Below are positions 45,501 through 54,426 of a DNA stretch of 64,000 nt, piece by piece. How positions within the stretch are numbered: the stretch's first letter is position 1; the number at the start of each line of letters is the position of its first letter. This DNA comes from Aplysia californica (Eukaryota; Mollusca; Gastropoda; Aplysiida; Aplysiidae). Both the position numbers and the translations under genes were made by a program. The stretch is from NCBI RefSeq assembly GCF_000002075.1, contig NW_004797297.1, positions 90,932 to 154,931 of the forward strand. The letters are read 5' to 3'. The notes under the pieces were generated by a model. It saw only the letters and a list, made by a program, of their open reading frames with translations. It had not been told where the DNA came from and did no database searches.

Positions 45501-46414
45501 ATGTGTGCAGGCCGCCCATCCGACCCCGACACACGCCAGAGTAGACTCGTGCGCGAGCCAACAACGCATGTGTGGGTATGAAAAAAGGCCGCTGATTGGT
45601 CGCATGCAATCGGCTAAGTGAATAATGGTTCACGATGCTGGTGCAATGGATGGTTTCCGTGAAAAGATAAAGTTCGTTCTGGGAGAAAAATGAGCGAAGC
45701 CACGTCTGCGTGGGCTTTTCACCCTGGAAGCGACCTCGTTGAATCCGAGCTCGCTGATTTAAGTGCTCGTTGAATCCGGGTTATTTTTATTGATTTTAAA
45801 GAAGAAAAAAAGTGGGGAATCTATCTCATCTCGTTGAATCCGAGCTCGTTAAATCCGAGTTCCACTGTAGTACTGTTTGTAAAGCGTGAGTGCTGTCTCA
45901 CTTATAGTGTGGTAAAAAATTCATGGCGCAACATAAGTTATTTTCAAGTGTCTCCTCAACTATCAAACACAGACTCTCCGACTTATGCAATATGACTTGT
46001 AATGTATCAATCTGTCTCCACAGATTAATATTTTTGTAAACTGTAAACACCTATTCGCTGTATTCTAAAAGATTCCTTTAATACAAATAAGTTTTTTTGT
46101 TAGTAGGTGATCTTTTGGTCTTCTTCTGTTCTTCTGGGCACCATCTCAGTAAGTACTTTTAGATAAAAGTCTATTCCTAGTATTTTGTGCAATTGGTAAT
46201 TTATTTTTTTAAATTGGAAACGTCCATAACTTCTCCAGTATATCTTAAAGAATCATGTACTGTACGTTATGTTTTGATTTTTTTTTTTCTTCCACAGAAC
46301 AACGATGACAATGACAAGGTGTTGCCGTTCAGCCAAACCTTTGTATTGAAACCAGCAAATAACTCTTTTTTTATATATCATGACATCTTTCGGTTGGTTT
46401 TGCATAATTTGTAG
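32121..46414 (+). CDS. NUTF2: Nuclear transport factor 2 (NTF2), four exons, complete
   Basis: NTF2 is a small homodimer that binds RanGDP and FxFG nucleoporins and carries Ran back into the nucleus. Exons: 32121-32222, 35738-35809, 40652-40750 and 46298-46414; 390 nt, 129 aa (human protein 127 aa), all introns GT-AG and phase 0. Family landmarks: FEMIGKSFAEQYYACFD (residues 5-21), the nearly invariant FEGQQFQGAAAI (41-52), DCQPMMDGGVIVSVLGQLK in the third exon, and the C-terminus FSQTFVLKP, FIYHDIFRLVLHNL. The first in-frame ATG is at 32121. It is divergent from ZDHHC and upstream of the oxidase gene on the same strand. The region between residues ~58 and 70 is less like vertebrate NTF2. Introns are crowded with MITEs and SINEs, none touching a splice site. 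Confidence 0.95.
32496..32517. repeat. Perfect 22-bp palindrome
   Basis: The two 11-bp halves (TATTCGGACTC and its inverse) meet at CTCGAG with no spacer. A further ATTCGGACTC half-copy follows at 32532, and the inverse GAGTCCGAATA recurs at 33928, so it belongs to a dispersed motif. Confidence 0.9.
32790..33108. repeat. Internal fragment of the CAGTGGAACTCGGAT MITE, reverse orientation
   Basis: Matches the inverse of 45230-45540 along its length (GTAGATCTACGT, CAACACAACTTTTTCTTGGT, GTTTACC/GGTAAAC and the CGGACCG... CCGACACAC stretch). It has no terminal repeats of its own. It lies in NTF2 intron 1. Confidence 0.65.
33117..33678. repeat. Long inverted repeat, arms ~95 bp
   Basis: The left arm (33117-33215) runs GTATACAGACCCGGTAACCG, GGAAC, CCCGGTAGAGGAACTCTTTT, GTGATTTAGGAAAGTTTCAG. 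The right arm (33580-33678) is its inverse with few mismatches. Each arm itself holds two copies of GTATACANACCCGGTA. The spacer holds AGATCT repeats and a (CT)n tract (33482-33567). No ORF is seen, so it is probably a foldback-type DNA element. Confidence 0.75.
33482..33567. repeat. (CT)n microsatellite, interrupted
   Basis: CT dinucleotides with two short interruptions (TTTCCC near 33533, CCA at its end). Confidence 0.95.
34093..34472. repeat. Foldback element with ~135-bp inverted arms
   Basis: 34093-34222 and 34331-34472 are inverse copies: GAGCACCTAGC, CACCTCAGT, TTCCGCCAT, TTTTGTCGTCTTC, GGGGTTTCC and CTCGCCAGT appear in one arm and their complements in reverse order in the other. The ~108-bp centre includes a (TG)n stretch. 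It lies in NTF2 intron 1. Both arms contain a TGACGTA (left) or TACGTCA (right) next to a TTCC core. Confidence 0.8.
34606..34645 (+). repeat. Isolated SINE tail (degenerate)
   Basis: GCTCATATATCACCTTATGT then TGCAAGCGCCGTAGAAC: the shared tail module without a SINE body. Confidence 0.6.
35097..35150 (-). repeat. Isolated SINE tail, minus strand
   Basis: TTTTATGGCATTCACAACGG, CATCATTAGGTCATGAGCG: the tail module read in reverse, with no A, B or C body following. Confidence 0.55.
35151..36688. other. NTF2 introns 1-2, nothing further seen
   Basis: Apart from NTF2 exon 2 (35738-35809), this is AT-rich intron sequence without a recognised repeat family. Confidence 0.5.
35738..35809 (+). CDS. 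NUTF2: NTF2 exon 2
   Basis: 24 codons encoding PNEGMLSFEGQQFQGAAAIG and EKMK. Acceptor ATTACTTTTCAG, donor GTAAGA. Confidence 0.96.
36689..38050. repeat. Tigger-like MITE (CAGTGGAACTCGGAT family), interrupted by another MITE
   Basis: It starts CAGTGGAACTCGGATTCAAC after TA (36687-36688) and ends with the inverse (GTTAAATCCGAGCTCCACTG) before TA (38051-38052). The body matches 45046-45867. A GTGAGGC-type MITE is inserted at 37431-37863. TA duplication and CAGTGGAA ends indicate pogo/Tigger mobilisation; no transposase is encoded. Confidence 0.85.
37431..37863. repeat. GTGAGGCAGCG MITE, intact reference copy
   Basis: A 433-bp element with 24-bp near-perfect terminal inverted repeats (GTGAGGCAGCGTGGTGGAAT and its inverse) and a 4-bp duplication AAAT (37427-37430, 37864-37867). 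The related uninterrupted MITE at 45.6 kb shows the empty site. No coding capacity. Confidence 0.88.
38945..39340 (+). repeat. SINE-A copy
   Basis: It starts at CCCCCCAGGAAGGGGCTACT then GACTGTAGTGTTTTTAGGCC, carries the full body and ends in the tail GCTCATATGACCTTATGCAG with TTGCGAGCACTGCAAC. NTF2 intron 2. Confidence 0.78.
39391..40550. repeat. Pogo-like MITE with nested SINE-A
   Basis: It starts CAGTCGAACCTTGTTGTAAC after TA (39389-39390) and ends TATAATGAGGTTTGACTG before TA (40551-40552). SINE-A at 40045-40420 is inserted, so the MITE is the older of the two. Confidence 0.65.
40045..40420 (+). repeat. SINE-A copy, complete
   Basis: One of the best-preserved copies: GGGGCAGTACCACTGACTGT head, ATTTCCGGGGTGCCTTGATA mid-body, then GGCGCTCATATGACCTTATG and CAGTTGCGAGCGTCGTAAAA, followed by an A-rich stretch (40431-40447). 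No clear RNA polymerase III boxes are seen in the head. Confidence 0.82.
40652..40750 (+). CDS. NUTF2: NTF2 exon 3
   Basis: 33 codons encoding TVPLDNMLRVISTIDCQPMM, then DGGVIVSVLGQLK. Acceptor CATTATCAG, donor GTAACT. Confidence 0.95.
41096..41934. repeat. Pogo-like MITE (CAGTAGCCTCCGCTTAAGAT)
   Basis: The left end CAGTAGCCTCCGCTTAAGAT after TA (41094-41095) is matched by the inverse of GGATCTTAGGTGGAGACTAC then CG at the right before TA (41935-41936). 839 bp in NTF2 intron 3. A second internal GGATCTTAGCTGAATGCAGA lies near 41778. Confidence 0.68.
42686..43047 (-). repeat. SINE-C copy, minus orientation, head missing
   Basis: The tail at 42686-42712 (CCGCAACTGTAGAAGGTCAT), then the SINE-C body in reverse (GCGGCCGAAGCCTACTC, GATCTTTAACGTGCGCAAC). 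It stops at GAGACAATTTTTG, immediately before the tRNA head of the next copy. Confidence 0.75.
43051..43552 (+). repeat. SINE-C copy, plus orientation, complete
   Basis: The tRNA-derived head has box A TGGCCTAGAGG (43060-43070) and box B GGTTCGATTC (43103-43112). The CT-rich body follows (AATTGTCTCCTTTCACC, GGCTTCGGCCG), then the shared tail GCTCATATGACCTTATGCAG and TTGCGAACGCCGTAAAAC. Head to head with the copy at 42686. Confidence 0.85.
43569..44240. repeat. Possible relative of the TTAAGGGGG element
   Basis: It starts TTAAGGATC and about 100 bp in carries TTGCAATGGAAACGGCCGCC then ATCTTG. The pogo-like element at 11302 has the matching inverse the same distance from its right end (13950-13985). 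No matching right end was found, so the limits are uncertain. Confidence 0.35.
44526..44981. repeat. Pogo-like MITE (CAGTATAATCTGCTTATAT)
   Basis: The left end CAGTATAATCTGCTTATATC after TA (44524-44525) is matched by the inverse of GTCGATACAAGTGGATTATA then CTG at the right, before TA (44982-44983). TGTCGATA motifs occur near both ends. 456 bp, NTF2 intron 3. Confidence 0.7.
45046..45867. repeat. Tigger-like MITE (CAGTGGAACTCGGAT family), uninterrupted copy
   Basis: It starts CAGTGGAACTGGGATTCAAC after TA (45044-45045) and ends AAATCCGAGTTCCACTG before TA (45868-45869). 822 bp. Further GTTGAATCCGAG copies lie inside both ends. It provides the empty site for the insertion at 37431. Confidence 0.85.
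46298..46414 (+). CDS. NUTF2: NTF2 exon 4 and stop
   Basis: 38 codons plus TAG: NNDDNDKVLPFSQTFVLKPA, then the end FIYHDIFRLVLHNL. Acceptor is a long T tract then CTTCCACAG. Confidence 0.95.
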   Translation, partial: NNDDNDKVLPFSQTFVLKPANNSFFIYHDIFRLVLHNL

Positions 46415-47434
46415 GGAACGATGTACTGTACTGCTTGTGTTATTCTAATTCTCCTTGAAACACGTCAAAAATTGCTTCTATAGGGAAATAAATGGAAAAG
46501 ATGATTCTGTAGCTTATTGTGTACATTGCTGAGCTAGCTAATATTTTAGTTTCAAATTTTGGACTCTTGCGCAAAGAAGAGGTCTCCTGTGTATTGTCCG
46601 TCTTTTGCTTTAATTTTAAACCCACACATGGATGACCCTGGTGATTTTCCGTGAAAGTATGTTGCTTCAACCCATCACTTGAAATTGTGTCTTTTTTTTT
46701 TTTATACCTGCTGCGATTTTTATATTGGGTCTTGATATTGCTGCTCTTTTTTATCTGTTACTGTTATGCATGATGTTATCTGGATTTTTTTATTTAAACA
46801 ATTTTTTTTTTGTTGTTGAGATTAGTGATGACTTTTGTTGTGTGCCTCCAGTCTTATTAATCTGTTTGTTTGTTACTAGTATTATGTTTATTGTTTTGTC
46901 ACTGTTGGGAAGATACAGAATGAATTGTAGCTGTTGGAGGAAGATGAGAGGGGTTGAGGGGAGGGAGGGGGGGGGGGGGGGGGGTTATAAGTCTGTGGTC
47001 ACCCATTGCCTCTCCTTACTTACAGATGAGGCAAATGGATTTTCTCACTCTGCTGAATCTGTTCAGTTAGAAGTTCTGGCATAGATCTACTGCTATTTAA
47101 ATTCACAGCTATCAATCTTACAGTGAAGTTCATATGGAAGAAAGAAGTACAAACACTTGTAAGTGAATGTTTTTAGCGTGCGGTGCGCACTTGCTTAAAG
47201 ATTTCTATTATTGTTGAACCTATGGAGCTTGTGCTGTCTTGACCTGCATTGTTTGGTAACTTTTTCACTGTGCTGTCGTTTCATGATAATGATATAAGAA
47301 ACTGAAGCTTCCCCTGCTCCACCTGTACTTACCTTCCAGGTGAGCGTGTCGGCTTTTCCACGATTTTGTTTCATCAAATAAATAAAACAATTATGATCCA
47401 TCATTGACGAGTTCTGCTTTTATCTTTAAGGATT
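46415..47434 (+). other. Probable NTF2 3' UTR and end of gene
   Basis: T-rich sequence after the NTF2 stop, with a G run at 46968-46984 and no coding signal. Ends near the polyadenylation signals at 47377-47386. Confidence 0.5.
47377..47386 (+). terminator. Polyadenylation signals for NTF2
   Basis: Two overlapping AATAAA hexamers (47377-47382 and 47381-47386), followed about 35 nt later by the T/G-rich GTTCTGCTTTTATC. They would give a ~980-nt 3' UTR. Confidence 0.5.
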
Positions 47435-47444
47435 ATGTCTAGGC

Positions 47445-47600
47445 CTCTCTCTCTCTCTCTCTTCTGGCGCTGTGGCTTCATAAACGGTCAGCGATGCCGA
47501 CAGCACGCAGGAACTCAACTCACCCGGGGGTCCTTAAAAAGTGCTGAAAGTGGGTTACTGAAATGTCCCAGCAGACGGGTATGTCCAGGCCTAGAAGTGG
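47445..47600 (-). mobile_element. LINE 3' end fragment with (GA)n tail
   Basis: On the minus strand it encodes TRLLGHFSNPLSALFKDPRV, the same C-terminal string as the copy at 62160-62250, and its 3' end runs through AGCGCCAGAAG into (GA)n (CT on the plus strand, 47445-47463). The family is an RNase H/zinc-knuckle-bearing LINE judged from the 62 kb copy. Confidence 0.65.
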
Positions 47601-48695
47601 AAGTGGGATGTGAAGGGAAAACGAGGACATATTTGTAAAAGGTGTGTGTTTTTTGTTTATTTACTGTCCCCCAGCAGATCCGATAGCACTTTGAAACAAT
47701 GTCGACTTCCTGGGAAGCCGACAGTCTCTGATAGCACTCTGAAACAATCTCAACTTCCTGCACATAGAACTTGCTGTTTAGCAGGAATTTGAGGTATAAC
47801 AAAGACTATCTATGATTATGAATGAAAAAGAAAAATTTTACTGTGTGTGCATGTACATGATACATAATTTTTGTACTACTTTACTTTTTGAATTTCCCAT
47901 GGCAAGGCAAAGCATGCTGGAAAAGAGAAATTGGCTTCATCCATTAGTAATTAGTGGCCCTGGCCACATATCCACCGTAAATATAACATATGTGCCTATA
48001 CTGTCTGTAATTTTGGATAAAGTTGTTAAGGAGAAATAGCAAGCCATGTATAAATTTACAAATTAAAATTTTAGTGTTCATATCATAGCCTATATCATTG
48101 CATGTGTAGGACACATGCATGGGAGCAAAATGCAGGTAGACTTGAGACTATTGAGAGCTAAAATTACGGTAAAAATCATATGTTCATCTGCCGATATGAT
48201 GCACCAACTTTTACATGGCAAGCACTTCAAGCAGTCATTTTTTTCGGTGGATTTGTTCATTAGTTACAGGAACTTGGAAATAACTCAGATAAATCGAATC
48301 CGCATTGTTGGGATTTTTTTCTCTATAAAAGTGCAAGTAATATGAACCTGGCTACAACAGGGTTCAATTTGCGCAGACTATGACAGTGATCTTGCTGCGC
48401 ATGAACTTGCTTTCGATCTGTCAAATTATTAAAATTTGTCTCGACCAAGACATTTCCCCTTCTGTTTGTATTGAATGATCGCTTGGTTAAACACAAACTT
48501 TCCAACATAAACTCTCTCCTTCCACACACACCCCCATGGTGTTGGGGTCACTGATCGATTCCATCTCAGTGTCAGCAGAACAGCCCACTGAAAAAGGATC
48601 TGCGGTACCGTAATCGAAAATATATTGAACTGAAAGTGCAATAGTACTGGTAGTTTCCCTTGATGACGGTGACGGTAAAACAGGACTTGTTTATA

Positions 48696-49234
48696 CAGGG
48701 TGATAAAAAAAAAACTGTAGGCCTACAACTTTTTTTCTGAATATCTCGCACAAAAGCTGTTCTAAAATGCTGTAATTTGGAATAGGCATAATTCATTTAA
48801 AAGGAATTTGTTTGACGTAAAATCCATGAAGAAGAAACTTATTTTGAAAACGGAAATGACTTTAATAAGAAAAAAGCCCCCAAAAAGGCAAAATTCACCC
48901 ATTTTTTTAAAAATCTTGTAAAAGAAGTCGTGAAAAGATAAGTTTGATTTTTTTTTAATTTTCTCTTTGACTTTTAATTTTCCGTCCCTGTGACATTTAA
49001 ACAATATTTAATTTCTTCTACAGAGTTTTTAAAAATAACGAAATTCCGACAAGGTTGAAAATGAGTTGTTTTTTTAATGCCCAGCAAAATCATTTTATGG
49101 ACTTATCTAAAAAAAAAAAATGAACACCAAATTCCTTTGGGCTTCCAAATGTTATGTTCAAATCTGAAACGCAAAACTTCAGTATGGAGGAAGATATAAA
49201 ACAAGGCTACAGTTGTTGTTTTTTTATCACCCTG
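48696..49234. repeat. Tc1/mariner-like MITE (CAGGGTGATAAAAA)
   Basis: CAGGGTGATAAAAAAAAAAC after TA (48694-48695) and its inverse GTTGTTTTTTTATCACCCTG before TA (49235-49236). 539 bp, AT-rich interior, no coding. Confidence 0.78.
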
Positions 49235-49539
49235 TAGCCTACATGTAACAGGGGAAAACTTTCGGTCCCGTCTGCCCTATTGTATCCGAGTTTAACTGTA
49301 GATGATTTACTCAGTGTGCACAGTATGCTGTACTGTAAATATTTTTGTTTAATTTCTAATGATTTGTAGACGTTTTACTTCTGGTCATGTGAAAAAAGTA
49401 ATCACTCTCAACACAGTAGTCTCCATTTAACAAACACACTGGCTGGTGGCTATCTCTGAAGCTTTACCTTTACCTTTTCCAGTGTAAACTTGCCATGAGC
49501 TACAGTTGTGGCCTCTAGATTGAAACAGTTTTCAGTATA

Positions 49540-50328
49540 CAGTGGAAACCTGATATAACAGGGATGGTGGGAGTAGAGAAAATGTCCTGTGATATCCGAT
49601 CCCTGTTAAATCAGAAATGCAAGGAAAGTAAGCATTTGTGGAATAATCCAGCAGTACTTATTCATGGGTAGTTGCCCTTGCCACAAGTACCCACGAACAG
49701 GGGTTTTGGCACCAACTTTCTCCTTGCCTCCTTAAACCTCATCAGAAGAGCTTGGTCCACAGCATCTGCATCGGGTAGTCTCATCTTCTTTCGATCCAGA
49801 GCAAACTTTCCATTGGAGTATGCTGCCACTATCTTCTCTCTATCCTTGATAATAGTGTGAATCGACCCTTGTGGAATGTCGAACTGACGACGAATCTCTG
49901 CCAGTGGAGCTTGCTTTTTGTCAACAGCCTGGAGTATTTCGTATTTTTTGCCAATTGAAAGGCATTTTCTCTTGCGCTTGACATCGGTGGTGACACATTA
50001 CGCGTGCGTGTTGCTAGGTTTCGGGCTTGATCGAGGTCTGCTGCACACCGTAGCCCTCTCTCGCTTCACACGCTGCGTGAGCTCGCAGTGGCATGGCTTG
50101 CATGGGCTTGCTCCATCACTGCGTCACTCTATCTCTCTCTCTCTTACTTTTTACACATTGTTAACGAGCCTTTGTCCCTGCTATAACCGGTTGGGCTCCG
50201 ATGAGGCCCTGTTATTGCCGATAACTTTTAATAGAGACAAAGAGTAGAAAAAAACGGGGATTTTAAAAATCCCTGTTATTACCGGATTTCTGTTATTACC
50301 GGGCCTGTTATATATATGGTTTCCACTG
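49540..50328 (-). mobile_element. Tigger (pogo) transposon, internally deleted
   Basis: CAGTGGAAACCTGATATAAC at the left after TA (49538-49539) and its inverse GTTATATATATGGTTTCCAC then TG at the right, before TA (50329-50330). Only the N-terminal DNA-binding part of the transposase remains (49680-49984), and the DDE region is gone. Further TTATTACCGG motifs flank the right end. Confidence 0.85.
49680..49984 (-). pseudogene. Tigger transposase N-terminal DNA-binding domain, remnant
   Basis: One open minus-strand frame reads KRKRKCLSIGKKYEILQAVD then KKQAPLAEIRRQFDIPQGSI and HTIIKDREKIVAAY. This is the CENP-B/pogo-type helix-turn-helix that binds the terminal repeats, followed by the start of the second helix-turn-helix (ALLMRFKEARRK). 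No DDE catalytic domain follows. Confidence 0.85.
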
Positions 50329-50947
50329 TAGTATGTATGAGCTCTAAAGTTTAGAGGTTTGGGTGCTTCGAAATGCATGAGTGGAAAGGGTTGGAAGTTT
50401 CATAAGTTTACGAACAGACTGCTCATCTAAATCATATAATCCGGTCTTACTACAAATGTAGGCCTACGTAAGCCATTTAATTAAGAAACCTCGCTGTGGT
50501 AAGTGCTCTGAAGTACATTCCCTGCATATCTTTTCAAACTTGTTATTGTAATGTATCATCCCTTTGTCTAAGCTGTCTGTGTTGTATTGTCGTTTAAGTG
50601 AAAGATCATATATAGATTATGCTTCTTGTTTAACTCACTCTTCCTGAACTTATGTTGATTTTCCATTTACTCGTTACATTGTAGGCTACAACAGTCTGCA
50701 TTTTTTATATTGGCCATTTTTATCGCAGCGAGATGCTCAATGTGCGCTGCATTTTTTAAGTCAAGGCAAGCATAAGGACAAATGGTACATTGCACTGTCT
50801 GAAGTCAAGCCTCGTTATACCCCATTAAGCATAGTAGGCTACTACTGTTCTAGTACCGGTAAGCCTTTTCACTGCCGTCCGCCAAATATCCGAGTTGTAC
50901 AGTCCTTGTTACTCTAATTCTATTTGCCCCGCTATACCGCAAGTGAG

Positions 50948-51468
50948 GTTGCGGTGGCGGAGCGGTTAGTCAGTTAGTGCGCTCGTCTCGGAAGCAGAAA
51001 GTCCAGGTTCGAGCCTCGGTTCGGATCTCCCCTCCCCCCCCCACCCCCTCCCATCTGCCCTCTCTGCAGTACCGGTAATGGGTACCTGACTTCGAGCTGG
51101 GGACGTAAAGGCGGTGTGGAAAGGAACTGGCCTCCCTACCACCACAATATTATGACGACATACGCTCGTGGGCTGTTTGGTAATGTCTCTCATTCTCACA
51201 CGCCACTTCCGCCCGCCAGCAAAAATTTAGCGTCGAAATCAATCTGATCTCGGGCGCCCCAGGCGCTTTTATTTTGTGAGAACTCGTGCTCAACTCTAGA
51301 CAGTACAGGACTGAGGCGCCCGAAGATTTAAAAAAAACAACAAGAAAAACTGTAGGCCCACGTCTACAGGGATCCCGATACACAGTTAAAGTTAAAGCCA
51401 AGCTTCTGATTAATCTGATCAGGCAAAAGTTTTCAATTTGAATTCACGTTAAGTTCAACTTGAGTTTG

Positions 51469-51470
<2 letters not shown>
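50948..51470 (+). repeat. tRNA-derived SINE, probably ending in (CA)n
   Basis: The head has box A TGGCGGAGCGG (50955-50965) and box B GGTTCGAGCC (51006-51015), about 40 nt apart. A body follows with GGGTACCTGACTTCGAGCTG. The part from 51250 (GGGCGCC, CTTTTATTTTGTGAGAA) resembles 39740-39910 and may be a second unit. The flanks of the head do not form an acceptor stem, so it is not a tRNA gene. Confidence 0.6.
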
Positions 51471-51472
<2 letters not shown>

Positions 51473-51530
<58 letters not shown>

Positions 51531-51558
51531 AACACACACACACACACACACACACATA
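51473..51558. repeat. (CA)n microsatellite, then (GA)n
   Basis: About 85 bp of CA with two single-base interruptions, followed by a short GA run to 51580. Confidence 0.95.
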
Positions 51559-51735
51559 CAGAGAGAGAGAGAGAGAGAGAACATTCCTAGGTTTCAATAC
51601 ATGATGTCCTACATGTAGGCCTATGTAGATGTAGCTACTCGTAATTCTCCAAATTAAAAAATTACAGAGATTTTCCAAACACACTTTTTTGGGCGTCCTG
51701 TGCCCTGATACCGTGTACTGATACATGTACCGGTA

Positions 51736-52496
51736 TTAAGGGGGGGGTTTACACCTGAAGGCTATCTCGCTTTGTTGTGGACCGAATTTTACCATATTTC
51801 ACACAAGTAACAAGCATGGTACGGAGTCTTAAAATCCGCAATCAAATTTGAGAAAAAAGTTTCGTTTGCATGGATACGGCGGCCATATTGGATTTTGGTG
51901 ACATATATTACGTTATGACGTAATGAATACCGCATTTATCGTTCATGGAAATTTATTGGGGGGTTTTTTGCTTGCTTGTTAGCAAACATGAGATCTAAAA
52001 ATTTGTCTGTTGATTTTTTTTCTAAACGAATTAGAACGTTTTAATGAACTTTTTCCTGAGGTAGTACGCCTACTCAAGTTTGCAAAAAAAATCCGCGAAA
52101 ATCCACACTCCAGACACCACCAACAAAAAACTATTCCATGTATCAAAAAGTTCAACAGAATTTTTTTAGTAATAGAGTCTACATCTTCTCTTCATTCTGT
52201 GAAAAGTTCATGAAGATTGGATAAAAAATGGTGGATTTTAAAAAGTAGAACGTTCGTTTAGAAAAATCGCGTTTTGAGAAAACGGCCGATAAAGAAAAAT
52301 AAAATATTGACTTTATGAGGAATTAGTGGAGACAAACATGCCCGGTATGGGAAGAAAAAAGAGTTTGAGGGTTCTTATGCAATGAAATAGTTGTAGGAGA
52401 GGCTGAGGAAGCTAAAAATGCCTGCAACTCAGATGCCATAATTTTGAGCCGAATCGTGACTTTGGGAGTGTAGCGCCCCCTCCCCCCCCCCCTTAA
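51736..52496. repeat. MITE related to the TTAAGGGGG pogo-like element
   Basis: It starts TTAAGGGGGGGGTTTACACC and ends CCCCCCCCCTTAA; 761 bp including the outer TTAAs. About 125 bp from the left end it has GTTTGCATGGATACGGCGGC then CATATTGG, the same subterminal landmark as in the 11302-14102 element. It has no transposase, so it is a likely non-autonomous partner. Confidence 0.65.
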
Positions 52497-52957
52497 GTTA
52501 AAGTAAGTTACATAAAAATGTGCCGACATGGTACAAATTGTATGCTTCAAGAAAAACTAATAAAAGAAAAGGGGGGTTGCTTAGTCTCTGATGGTGATGA
52601 TGATGACAATGATAATGTCAACAAAGATGATGCTAAAATGTTGGAAATTATGTGTAGAATACAACAAGCATTAATCTTAATCTTGGTAAACGTATTTGTT
52701 TATTCCTTCCTGTGTTGCTTACTTTCGATCCCCCTGCAACCAGAATTAGGAAATAAATCGTCATTTGGAAATAAGCCGTACATTCTAAGATATTGTTTAT
52801 GTGTGTTGCCTTCTATGATATCAGAATTTCAAATTAGTGAAAATAGTGTCACCAGTAACCTTTTTAGATCTATTACATGTACTACATGTACTATTTTCTT
52901 GGTCTATGCAACTCTATGTTCTGCAAAAAAATATTAACATTTCTTGGCTGGCTTGTG

Positions 52958-53674
52958 CTGTCCCCGTAGAATTATGCAAATTTAGAAGGCCAAATTATGC
53001 ACAAAAAAAGCAAAATTATGCAAAAATTATGCAAGTTATCATAACACCATTCGCGACATATGTTTTGCACTTTTTCAACACGAATGTTCATGATTTTCAT
53101 GTTTTATGTACAGAAAAGTTGAATACAGAACGTATCAGTATCAGTAATTTGCTGTGTATTTTGAAAAGAAAACAATACACATCAGTAAAAAAAGACTCAA
53201 AAAATATAATCTCTGTAACTTTCAGCTGTAGATCTATCTCTAGATTCTAGATAGAGATCTATAGAGGAAAGAAAAATGTTTCTAAAAAAATAAATTTTAA
53301 AAAGAACATCTAGACCTCTGATGCTGGCACATTACTAAAACCAGGGACACCTGTCAAACATGAAACATCAGCAGACATGAGAACAACAACTTTTGATGGA
53401 TTGAAAAATTCAACATGCTCAAGGAACAAGATGACAACCCATTTATAACCAAGATCTTCTAATAAGGGAAATAACCAACTTTTCCCTTAAATGAGACTTA
53501 TTATGGTGATTACGTCCCTTTAGTCACACGGCGATGTGTTAATTAATTGAAATAATTGTTTTGTGAAAAAAAAGGAAAAAACGCGGAGAATCCAAATTTA
53601 TGCAAATGTTGCATATTACGCGAAAAAACGCATCCACACCGCGGCCGCACAATCGCATAATCCTACGGGGACAG
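52958..53674. repeat. MITE of the CTGTCCCCGT family, copy 3
   Basis: It starts CTGTCCCCGTAGAATTATGC, ends GCATAATCCTACGGGGACAG (20-bp near-perfect inverse) and is flanked by CTTGTG (52952-52957, 53675-53680). 717 bp, with AATTATGC motifs near both ends. ORFs in it are not genes. Confidence 0.85.
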
Positions 53675-53842
53675 CTTGTGTTCTTACAAGTTATCGCTGT
53701 CTGCTTTCGTCACAGGTCGCGGCACATCTTTGTTGATCGTCAGAGCTTGTAAAAAGCCCCGAAAAACCATGCCCAGTCGACCAGAGAATCACTTGTACAG
53801 GTACAAGGTCCCCTTTTCTTAAAGTTAATAGCAGCAAATTCA

Positions 53843-53844
<2 letters not shown>

Positions 53845-53901
<57 letters not shown>
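53845..53901. repeat. (CA)n microsatellite
   Basis: Pure CA, followed to 54120 by CA-rich degenerate sequence. Confidence 0.95.
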
Positions 53902-53908
<7 letters not shown>

Positions 53909-54252
53909 CCACGTCCCACACACACACTCAAAATAGCTCAGCCTTACTTCTAGACATACACACAAACACTAACGCCTAGGCATAAACACGGACACACACA
54001 AACACACGTATACACCCCCCCCCCAAAAACAAAAAACAAACATACACACAAATACACCTACACATTCACAAACACCCATATTGACACGATCTGACTGACA
54101 CGCACGCGCACACAAACACGTTCGTTCCTCGCAGTACACCTTTCAGCCGTACGTTTACAATTTCATGATCCAAAAAAACACGCTGTGCGCATATTATGGG
54201 AACCAAAGATCTCTGCCTGTTCACTACAACAGAATCTCTCCAGCTTACATTT

Positions 54253-54426
54253 GTGAGGCAGCGTGGTGGAATCAGGCTCTCGTCAACTTTTGGGCATGTA
54301 CAGTTATTGATATCACCCTAAAGCTTGTCCACTTGTCTTTATTTGGATGAAAAAAACTATTCAGTTATCTTGAATACAAGTCGAGATATTTGTGAATGAA
54401 GGAGGTAGGGGTCACCCATTTTTAGA
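54253..54426. repeat. GTGAGGCAGCG MITE, cut by the assembly gap
   Basis: Starts with the full terminal repeat (GTGAGGCAGCGTGGTGGAAT) and the family body, then runs into Ns. Its right end does not appear after the gap. Confidence 0.8.

Noticed and set aside
50955-51020. Functional tRNA gene
   Set aside because: Boxes A and B are present but the ends do not pair as an acceptor stem and a SINE body follows.
51526-53931. ORFs rich in VCVCVC near the CA tracts
   Set aside because: Microsatellite translation artefacts.
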